Assembly (NCBI RefSeq): GCF_030433685.1
Contig: NZ_JAROCF010000001.1
Span: 682,001-746,000, forward strand
Source: Leifsonia williamsii
GTDB taxonomy: Bacteria > Actinomycetota > Actinomycetes > Actinomycetales > Microbacteriaceae
Direction of reading: 5' to 3'
DNA length: 64,000 nucleotides
The notes below the pieces were generated by a model. That model saw nothing but the letters and a program-made list of their open reading frames with translations, searched no databases and was not told the origin of the DNA. Every line of letters starts with the position of its first letter. Position 1 is the stretch's first letter. Shown here piece by piece: positions 57,694 through 64,000 of this stretch. A program made the position numbers and the translations under genes.

Positions 57694-58927
57694 CGCTCAA
57701 CTGATCCACGATCGCTCGGGCCGACGCGAGGTCGTCGGCGTTGATGGTCTGCTGCACGAGCTGCTTGTCGTACGCGGGAAGGCTGTCCACGCGGACCGTC
57801 GACTCCTCGTACACGTGCGAGAGGGGGATCGGGCCGAGGTCCTGCTGCACGCCCTGGAAGACGGCGACCTTGCCCGCCGGCGACTCGCCGACGAAGTAGC
57901 GGGACTGCGTCCACTGGTAGCCGATGAAGCCGGCTGCGACGATCGCGATCACCAGCAGAGCCAGGCCGATCATCCAGGTGAGCCGTCGGCGCCGGGCGCG
58001 GCGCTCGTCCTCCTCGATCAGCTCGTCGAGGTAGTCCTCCGACTGCGGCTCGAAGTGCGTCGGGCCTGTCGCCGGGCGGATGGGGTGGAGGCGCAGCGTC
58101 GGCAGGCGCGAGGCCCGCGTGGCCGGGCGCGGCTCCGAGCCGAACTGGAGGGGCGCCGCCGCCGAGCCGACGGTGACCGGCTCCTTCACGACGTCGCCTG
58201 CGGCCACATCGGCGATGTCGAGGATGACAGCCGTCACGTTGTCGGGGGCGCCGGCGTCGAGGCTCTGCTTGAGCAGGCGCTCTGCGACCTGGCGCGGGCC
58301 CTCCTTGCTGGCCAGGGCCGCCTTCAGGTCGTCGTGCTTGACGACGCCGCTGAGGCCGTCGGAGCAGATGAGCCAGCGGTCGCCCGGTTTCGTGTCGAGG
58401 ATCCAGGTGTCGATCTCGGGGGAGGCGTCGACGTCGCCGAGCACCCGCATCAGCACGGAGCGGCGCGGGTGGACCATCGCCTCCTCCTCGGTGATGCGGC
58501 CGCTGTCGACGAGTCGCTGGACGAAGGTGTGATCGGTCGAGACCTGCTTCAGCTCGCCGTCGCGGTACAGGTAGATGCGCGAGTCGCCAATGTGGGCGAG
58601 GGCGAGCTGGTCGCCGACGCGGATCATCGCGCTGACGGTTGTGCCCATCCCGGTGAGCTCCGGGTGCTCGAACACGGTCTCGGCGAGGAGCGAGTTCGCC
58701 GCGATCAGCGCCGACTGGAGGGCGAACTCCGCCTCGCCGGCGCTCTCGTACTCACGGTCGGCCTCGCGGATGCGGTTGACCGCGATCGCAGAGGCGACGT
58801 CGCCGCCCGCGTGCCCGCCCATCCCGTCGGCGACGACGAAGAGCCCACGACCCGCATAGCCCGAGTCCTGGTTGTTGGAGCGGATCTTCCCGACATGGGA
58901 GACGGCCGCCGCACGGTTCGCCGCCAC
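57677..58927 (-). CDS. pstP: PP2C-type Ser/Thr phosphatase PstP
   Basis: A 416-residue, membrane-anchored Mn-dependent phosphatase that opposes PknA/PknB. The catalytic domain (about 8-240) has RSNNQDSGYAG, VADGMGGHAGGDVAS (metal Asp) and HIGDSRIYLYRDGEL, and later SDGLSGVV and DNVTAVILD. After a linker, one membrane helix (about 308-330) and an extracellular tail follow. The GTG at 58925-58927 was chosen because longer in-frame extensions overlap the fhaB gene. Confidence 0.95.
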   Translation of the reverse strand: MAANRAAAVSHVGKIRSNNQDSGYAGRGLFVVADGMGGHAGGDVASAIAVNRIREADREYESAGEAEFALQSALIAANSLLAETVFEHPELTGMGTTVSAMIRVGDQLALAHIGDSRIYLYRDGELKQVSTDHTFVQRLVDSGRITEEEAMVHPRRSVLMRVLGDVDASPEIDTWILDTKPGDRWLICSDGLSGVVKHDDLKAALASKEGPRQVAERLLKQSLDAGAPDNVTAVILDIADVAAGDVVKEPVTVGSAAAPLQFGSEPRPATRASRLPTLRLHPIRPATGPTHFEPQSEDYLDELIEEDERRARRRRLTWMIGLALLVIAIVAAGFIGYQWTQSRYFVGESPAGKVAVFQGVQQDLGPIPLSHVYEESTVRVDSLPAYDKQLVQQTINADDLASARAIVDQLSDAGGK

Positions 58928-58932
58928 CGCGC

Positions 58933-59541
58933 CTACCGCCGCAGCTCGAACGTGGTCGTCCCGATCTTGATCGGGGTGTCGAGCGGGACCTGGGTCGGGA
59001 CCGTCACACGCCGGCCGTCGAGGAACGTGCCGTTGGTCGAGTCGAGATCCTGGATCATCCACTCGTCGTTCCAGAGGAGCAGGCGGGCGTGGTGGGTCGA
59101 GGTGTAGTCGTCGCGGATGACCAGGCCGGACTCGCCGGAGCGGCCGATGGTGATCGGGTCGCGGCCGAGCGCGAGCTCGGTCCCCGCGCGCGGGCCCGAC
59201 GTGATGACCAGGCGGTGCGCGGTCTGCACGCTCGCGTTGACGCCGCCGGTCGCCGTGTTGGCGCCGGACGGGAGGTTGGAGACGGGCGCGTGCTTCATCA
59301 CCGGCTCGGTGGGACCGGCAGGGGCGGCAGGGCTGGCAGGGCGCGGGGCGGCTGCGGGTGCCGGGCTCGCGGCGGGAGCGGACGGGAAGGGCGACGCGGA
59401 GGCCTGCGCCTCGGGGAGCTTGCGGACCCGCTGCCCGAACAGGTCGGTGCGCAGCGCGTAGACGATGCCGAAGACGAACAGCCACAGGAGCAGCAGGAAG
59501 CCGAACCGGAGGACGAGGAGGGTGAGTTCGCTGGGGTTCAC
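58933..59541 (-). CDS. fhaB: FHA domain protein FhaB (FipA-type)
   Basis: A 202-residue protein. A membrane helix (about 8-30) precedes a Pro/Ala-rich linker and a C-terminal FHA domain (about 105-200): ELALGRDPITIGRSGESGL, TSTHHARLL and DSTNGTFLDG, the phosphothreonine-recognition pattern. Its partners in actinobacteria are phosphorylated by PknA/PknB, encoded in the same operon. It overlaps fhaA by 4 bases. Confidence 0.95.
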   Translation of the reverse strand: MNPSELTLLVLRFGFLLLLWLFVFGIVYALRTDLFGQRVRKLPEAQASASPFPSAPAASPAPAAAPRPASPAAPAGPTEPVMKHAPVSNLPSGANTATGGVNASVQTAHRLVITSGPRAGTELALGRDPITIGRSGESGLVIRDDYTSTHHARLLLWNDEWMIQDLDSTNGTFLDGRRVTVPTQVPLDTPIKIGTTTFELRR

Positions 59542-60278
59542 GACGCTCCCCAGAAGTTGCCCATGTCATGCCGGCGGGTGGCGTCGTCGCCTCCCGGTCG
59601 CCCACCGGCGGGGGCCGCCTGCGGCAGCACGCGGAACACGATGCGGGTCCGGCCGATCGTGATGACCGAGTCCGGCTCGAGGATGGCCTTCTTGACCGGC
59701 TCGCCGTTCAGCTTCGACCCGTTGGTCGAGCCGAGGTCCTCGACCTGGGCGTTGCGGCCGTCCCAGGTGATCATGACGTGGCGGCGGGAGGTGCCGGTGT
59801 CGTCGACGGTGATGTCGGCGTCGCTGCCGCGGCCGACGACGGTGCGCGGCTTGGTCAGCGGGTAGTGCCGGCCGTCGATGTCGAGCACGGGGGTCCAGGC
59901 GACGTCGCCCTTCACGTTCTCCGAATCGACCTGCAGCATGCCGACCGTGATGTCGGGATCCTCCTGGAGATCGATGGAGATGCCGCCGGCGAACGCGTAG
60001 TGCTGCGTCGTCGCGTGCTTCTGCACGAAGGCGACCAGCTCGTCGGTGAGCGCAGCGCCCATCGAGCGCATGCGCTTGTAGTCGGACGGCGACATGCGCA
60101 GCACGAAGCGGTTGGGCGCGAGCACCCGATCGCGTGCGACGACGGCCGCCTTGGTGTCGAGCTCCTTGCGCAGGGCGCTGGTGAGCTCGACCGGCTGCAG
60201 CCCGGAGCGGAAGGTCTTCGCGAACGCGCCATTGACGGCGCGCTCGAGCCCCCGCTCGAAGTTGTCCAGAATGCCCAC
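59538..60278 (-). CDS. fhaA: FHA domain protein FhaA (DUF3662)
   Basis: A 246-residue protein with an N-terminal DUF3662 domain (about 1-115; LDNFERGLERAVNGAFAKTF) and a C-terminal FHA domain (about 140-225; TVVGRGSDADITVDDTGTS, SRRHVMI, LGSTNGSKLNGE). It links kinases to peptidoglycan synthesis (in mycobacteria it acts with MviN/CwlM-related control). First gene of the leftward kinase cluster; 139 bases separate it from tRNA-Leu on the other strand, leaving room for its promoter. Confidence 0.95.
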   Translation of the reverse strand: MGILDNFERGLERAVNGAFAKTFRSGLQPVELTSALRKELDTKAAVVARDRVLAPNRFVLRMSPSDYKRMRSMGAALTDELVAFVQKHATTQHYAFAGGISIDLQEDPDITVGMLQVDSENVKGDVAWTPVLDIDGRHYPLTKPRTVVGRGSDADITVDDTGTSRRHVMITWDGRNAQVEDLGSTNGSKLNGEPVKKAILEPDSVITIGRTRIVFRVLPQAAPAGGRPGGDDATRRHDMGNFWGAS

Positions 60279-60417
60279 AGTCTCCGCTCCCGGCTCGTGA
60301 CTACCTGCATGTTAGTCGGAACGGTTGCGAAGGCACTGGTCATCGGGTGAACGTCCGCCTTCAGGAGGACCCCGGATTCGTGATCGGGAGCGGGCCCGTG
60401 TTAGTCTCTGGTGGTTC

Positions 60418-60501
60418 GCGCGAGTGGCGGAATTGGCAGACGCGCTGGCTTCAGGTGCCAGTGCCCGCAAGGGCGTGGGGGTTCAAGTCCCCCCTCGCGC
60501 A
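60418..60501 (+). tRNA. tRNA-Leu (CAG)
   Basis: Long-variable-arm tRNA of 84 bases. Acceptor GCGCGAG pairs with CTCGCGC, the anticodon loop in CTGGCTTCAGGTGCCAG gives CAG, and the T-arm is GGGGGTTCAAGTCCCCC. CCA is not encoded (ACG follows). Confidence 0.97.
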
Positions 60502-60510
60502 CGAACGAGA

Positions 60511-60537
60511 GGCCCCCGGTGATCCGGGGGCCTTTCT
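60511..60537 (+). terminator. Terminator after tRNA-Leu
   Basis: Stem GGCCCCCGG with CCGGGGGCC around TGAT, followed by TTTCTT. Classic intrinsic terminator 9 bases after the tRNA. Confidence 0.85.
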
Positions 60538-60655
60538 TGGTTTCGTGACAGTGCGCACGCACTGGAACGGCTCTTCTACGTAGAACTGCTCGTTCGCGCC
60601 CGCAATTGCGGCGGCAGGCGGTCCCCGGGGGTCTCGGCTCGGACAGGCTGACTCC

Positions 60656-61348
60656 GTGGATCTCGCATTCGATATTTCTCGACGGCTACGGGTGGTCGGC
60701 GGGTTCGTCCTGCTCGGGGTGCTGGTGGGCGTCATCGTCGCCGCGCTGGGTGCTTCGGCGAGCCCGGCGTCGGCCGGGGCGGCGACGGCTGTGGCAGTGG
60801 CGCCGTGCCCGGCGACCCGTGACGTCTCGGCGTGCGATGCCGATGGGGACAGCATCCCGGACACCGTCGAGCAGGTCGTTGCCGGCTCGGCGACCGCGGC
60901 GACGGGTCGCGAGGACGCCGACAAGGACGGGGTGCCGGACTGGGTCGAGGTGATCGCCTGCGGGACGGTCCGGTGCGCATCGGCGACGGCGGACTCGGTC
61001 GGTGACGGGATCCCGGACTTCGCCCGGGCGATCGTCTGCGGGGCGCCGACCTGCGGGACGGGCAACACGGACCTGAACGCCCACGGGGTGCCGAAGTGGG
61101 CCTCCGTCGTGATCTGCGGCACCAGCGGCTGCGCGACGGGGCATGAGGATTACGACGGGGACGGCGTGTCGGACGCGGTCCAGCTCGCTGCCTGCGTGAA
61201 ACCGCTGTCGGCTCTCGCCTCGACAGGCCGGACCATCGCGACGGGGCTGGTCCTCGCGCTCGCCGCGGGTCTCGTGATCACGGGTATGGCGCTGTCACGC
61301 AAGCGTGCGCTGTTCGCGGCCGCCGTGCGTCCCAACGGGATCGGCTGA
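60656..61348 (+). CDS. Secreted protein with calcium-binding aspartate repeats and C-terminal anchor
   Basis: A 230-residue protein. N-terminal signal/anchor (about 12-38; ends SPASAGAAT). The mature part carries thrombospondin-type-3-like motifs with alternating Asp, such as CDADGDSIPDTVEQ, DADKDGVPDW and DYDGDGVSDAV, and several paired cysteines (CGTVRCAS, CGAPTCGTG, CGTSGCATG). Those motifs bind calcium in other proteins. A C-terminal hydrophobic segment (about 195-218) with a basic end may anchor it. GTG start chosen as the only one with a proper signal peptide. Its stop overlaps the next gene's ATG (ATGA). Confidence 0.75.
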   Translation: MDLAFDISRRLRVVGGFVLLGVLVGVIVAALGASASPASAGAATAVAVAPCPATRDVSACDADGDSIPDTVEQVVAGSATAATGREDADKDGVPDWVEVIACGTVRCASATADSVGDGIPDFARAIVCGAPTCGTGNTDLNAHGVPKWASVVICGTSGCATGHEDYDGDGVSDAVQLAACVKPLSALASTGRTIATGLVLALAAGLVITGMALSRKRALFAAAVRPNGIG

Positions 61349-64000
61349 TGCGGTCCCGTCGCACGGTGGTGACGCACGGCATCGTCGCGGCCTTCGCCGC
61401 CGCAGCGCTCCTTCTCGTCGGGACGGTGACGCCGGCAGAGGCGTCCCCGGCGGAGCGGGCCCGCCGCACAGCCGCGGCCACTCTGGCGGAGGTGCGAGCA
61501 GCCTCCGCCGTTCAGGATGTACGGATCGCGGCTGAGACGAAGGCGCCGATGCCGGCGGCCGAAGGAACCCTGACCCCCGGCACCGCGTCGACCATCGCCG
61601 CTGGTGCTCTCGGAGTCTCGGCGACCTTCTCGGGGCACAAGGTCGAGAAGAAGCTGTCGGTGACCGTCGGAGCTGCCGCGAAGACCGCGCTGCGTGCGGC
61701 CCGAGCGGAACGGCCCGGGAACGGGACACCGGTTTCCGATCCCATCGAGATCACCGCGACCGATGCGAACGGCGAGCAGGTCACTCAGTTCCCGGCCGCA
61801 TCGGTGCGGACGCGCGGAGGCGGCCCGAAGGGTCCGGTCGTCTCCGACGTGGTCCCGGGAGTGGAGCTCGAACTCGAGCCCGACGAGGCGCTCATAGCGG
61901 CGAACAGCATCGATCCAGCGACGCTTCGGATCTATACCCGCGAGAGCGACGGCGAGCCGTGGACGGCCCTGCCGTCCTACTTCGACCAGCAGGCCGGTGT
62001 GGTGCGGGGCGAGTCGACGCACCTCTCCCAGTTCGTGGTCATCGGTACGCCATTCGTCGTTCCTCCTGGGCCGGTGGTCGTACTCGACCCGGACAACGAC
62101 GAAGGACACGCGTCGACACCGGCACCACCGGTGACCGAGCTGCCGTACAACCTCCAGCTCGCCCAGTCGGTCGCCGACATGATCACCAGCAGCTGCTCCG
62201 GTACGGCGGTGCTCACGCGTCACTCCGAGAATCCGGTGTCGCGTGAAACGCGTGCGGGCATCGCGGCCTCGTACAACCCGGCGCTCACCCTCGGAATCGG
62301 CTTCAACACCTGGGAGGGTGAGGCGTGGGGCGGCGAGCATCCGGAGCAAGGCGGTACACAGGTGTACTCGCGCGGCGGTGCCGCGGACAACGCCGTCTCG
62401 GACTCGCTGGTCGGGAATCTCCCGCTTTACACCGGGCGCCCCGCGAAGAACATGGGCGACAACGGCAACTTCCCGGGAGCCGAGTTCTCGGCGCTCCCGA
62501 ACGCCTTCACCCACCTGGAGGCGCTCTACCTCGACAACAACAACGATCGAGCCTTCATCGACGGAGGCGGGATGCCGCATCTCGCGGACGGGGTCTTCAC
62601 GGCGCTCGGCAAGTATCTCGAGAGCCAGGGCTTCGACTGCACGGACCCGGCGACCGGTGGATGGCCCACGCCGCCGTCTGCCGCTGAACTCGCGCGGTGG
62701 CGGATGCTCGGGTTCCAGAACTATCTGACGTACGGCGGAGAGCCCTTCAGCTTCTCGACGGGCAACCTCCTGGAGCAGGAGAAGCTGTTCACCCTGCCGG
62801 GAGCGGGCGGCTCCGAGACCGACATCACGCTGTACTACAACTCGCAGGACGGCCGACTGTCGCGGGTGGGGGCGGGATGGTCGTTCGGACTCGGGGCGAG
62901 GGCCCAACGATTCGTCGACGGCTCGGTCATGGTCGTCCGGGCCGACGGGGCCAGTTTCGTGTTCGTTTCCGATGGGCATGGCGGGTATCGGACCTCCGAC
63001 CCGGGCGTGCACCAGACGCTCGCGGAGGCGGGCGGCGGCAGGCTGAAGCTGACCGATGTCTCGGGCGAGAGCTGGGTCTTCGACGCTGCGAACATCGACG
63101 GGATCGGAAACCTCGTCGCGTATGCCGATGCGGAAGGGCGTACAACGACGCTGACGTACGGGGCGCCGGCGGACCCGGAGGGGAGCCGATTCGTTCCGCT
63201 CAGCTCCATCACCGACTCGTCCGGCCAGACGATCGCGGTGTCCTCCGACGCTGCGGGGCGGGTCACCGGATTCACCCGACCCGGCGGTGATCACTGGGCG
63301 CTCGCGTACGACGACACCGGCGATTTGACGACGCTCACCCTCCCGGACGGCCGTACCAAGCGGTTCACCTACGACGGGGATCACCGGCTGCTGACGGCAA
63401 CGGACGCGACGGGCGTGCAGTACTTGAAGAACGAGTACGACGCCCAGGGCCGGGTCGTCGCGCAGTGGGATGCCGACGGCAACCGGCGTTCACTCGACTA
63501 CTCGAAGGCCGGTCAGACGACGTACACGGACAATGTGGGCCGCGCCAGCGTGTACTCGTTCGACGCTTCCCAGCGGATCACGAAGGTGCAGCATCCCGAC
63601 GGGACGACGGCTCGGTTCGCCTACGACGCGGACGACAACGTGACCGCCTCGACGGACGAGAACGGGGCGAAGACGACGTACTCGTACGACTCTGCCGGAA
63701 ACCTGCTCTCGCGCACAGGTGCGGACGGCGTCGTGGACCGGTACACCTACACTCCGACGGGGCAGCTGGCGACGAAGACGGACGCGGGTGGGCCCGACGG
63801 ATCCGATCGCACGTGGTCGTACGAATACGACACCGTCGGGCGCCTGACCGTGATCCACCAGCCAGACGGAACCGCGATCACGAACTCGTACGACGCTGGC
63901 GGGAGCTTGACGAAGACGACGAAGCCGTCGGGCGCTACGACGGCGTACGGGTACGACGCGATCGGTCGGCTGGCGAACGCGACCGATGCCGTCGGGGGTG
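61348..64000 (+). CDS. Secreted RHS/YD-repeat protein, N-terminal part (runs off window)
   Basis: At least 884 residues, still open at the edge. Residues 1-32 are a signal peptide (ends TPAEASPA). After about 450 residues of mixed Thr/Ala-rich sequence comes a DUF6531-like start of the RHS barrel (about 470-520; FSFSTGNLLEQEKLFTLPG), then YD repeats from about 640 (e.g. YDAQGR, YDADDNVT, YDSAGNL, YDTVGR, YDAIGRL). RHS proteins form hollow shells that often carry a C-terminal toxin; that end is not visible. It is translationally coupled to the calcium-motif gene. Confidence 0.88.
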   Translation, partial: MRSRRTVVTHGIVAAFAAAALLLVGTVTPAEASPAERARRTAAATLAEVRAASAVQDVRIAAETKAPMPAAEGTLTPGTASTIAAGALGVSATFSGHKVEKKLSVTVGAAAKTALRAARAERPGNGTPVSDPIEITATDANGEQVTQFPAASVRTRGGGPKGPVVSDVVPGVELELEPDEALIAANSIDPATLRIYTRESDGEPWTALPSYFDQQAGVVRGESTHLSQFVVIGTPFVVPPGPVVVLDPDNDEGHASTPAPPVTELPYNLQLAQSVADMITSSCSGTAVLTRHSENPVSRETRAGIAASYNPALTLGIGFNTWEGEAWGGEHPEQGGTQVYSRGGAADNAVSDSLVGNLPLYTGRPAKNMGDNGNFPGAEFSALPNAFTHLEALYLDNNNDRAFIDGGGMPHLADGVFTALGKYLESQGFDCTDPATGGWPTPPSAAELARWRMLGFQNYLTYGGEPFSFSTGNLLEQEKLFTLPGAGGSETDITLYYNSQDGRLSRVGAGWSFGLGARAQRFVDGSVMVVRADGASFVFVSDGHGGYRTSDPGVHQTLAEAGGGRLKLTDVSGESWVFDAANIDGIGNLVAYADAEGRTTTLTYGAPADPEGSRFVPLSSITDSSGQTIAVSSDAAGRVTGFTRPGGDHWALAYDDTGDLTTLTLPDGRTKRFTYDGDHRLLTATDATGVQYLKNEYDAQGRVVAQWDADGNRRSLDYSKAGQTTYTDNVGRASVYSFDASQRITKVQHPDGTTARFAYDADDNVTASTDENGAKTTYSYDSAGNLLSRTGADGVVDRYTYTPTGQLATKTDAGGPDGSDRTWSYEYDTVGRLTVIHQPDGTAITNSYDAGGSLTKTTKPSGATTAYGYDAIGRLANATDAVGG

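Noticed and set aside
54862..57744. A 960-residue frame antisense to pbpA and rodA
   Set aside because: Composition is Arg/Asp/His-rich as in high-GC shadows, and both genes on the other strand are complete with catalytic motifs.
61150..63384. A 744-residue minus-strand frame in the RHS region
   Set aside because: The plus-strand frame from 61348 has a signal peptide and YD repeats; the minus frame is its shadow.

Overview
The window is high-GC actinobacterial DNA. Gene content and order (dnaA-dnaN-gnd-recF-dciA-gyrB-gyrA to the right, rpmH-rnpA-yidD-yidC-khpB-rsmG-parA-parB to the left, plus the pknAB/pbpA/ftsW/pstP/fhaAB cluster, crgA and a class E sortase) identify the chromosomal replication-origin region of an actinomycete. 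The protein style is most like Microbacteriaceae (Leifsonia or a relative). The species assignment is inference; no rRNA gene is present.

Layout. 1-6.5 kb: the 5' part of an aminotransferase gene, purB and small membrane, regulatory and stress genes. 6.6-10.1 kb: a minus-strand rpsF-ssb-rpsR-rplI-dnaB cluster, with a DnaA-box cluster between rplI and dnaB. 10.4-14.9 kb: pcnB (CCA-adding enzyme) followed without a gap by two sugar ABC permeases and a binding protein. 15.0-22.8 kb: DUF6049-murJ-trxB-trxA (trxB has a SigR-type promoter), then an aminotransferase and a D-Ala-D-Ala ligase. 22.8-24.6 kb: parB-parA. 24.7-28.96 kb: a 4.3 kb stretch with no recognisable gene. It holds a 16-bp minisatellite, a G-rich tract and four intact plus one decayed parS site, two of the intact ones inside a 107-bp tandem repeat. 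Two more intact parS sites bracket it at the parA and rsmG starts, giving six intact sites in all. 29.0-32.1 kb: the leftward rpmH-to-rsmG cluster. 32.1-34.4 kb: oriC and dnaA. 34.4-43.3 kb: dnaN, gnd, recF, dciA, gyrB, gyrA and a DUF3566 membrane gene, then tRNA-Ile and tRNA-Ala. 43.5-49.1 kb: an accessory patch (Lrp regulator, rhodanese, DUF3800, Fpg-type glycosylase, Nudix, PspC), then a cyclophilin and a rhomboid protease. 49.1-49.3 kb: a third DnaA-box cluster. 49.3-60.3 kb: crgA, sortase, a TrpG-like amidotransferase and the leftward fhaA-fhaB-pstP-ftsW-pbpA-pknA-pknB cluster for polar growth and division. 60.4 kb: tRNA-Leu. 60.7-64 kb: a secreted calcium-motif protein coupled to a large secreted RHS/YD-repeat protein that runs off the window.

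Together the genes cover initiation (DnaA, oriC, outlying DnaA boxes), chromosome segregation (ParAB/parS), replication (DnaB, DnaN, SSB, gyrase, DciA), membrane protein insertion and cell-wall growth with its Ser/Thr kinase control. The most unusual parts are the parS-rich, gene-free 4.3 kb segment with its minisatellite, and two DnaA-box clusters lying outside oriC on either side of it.
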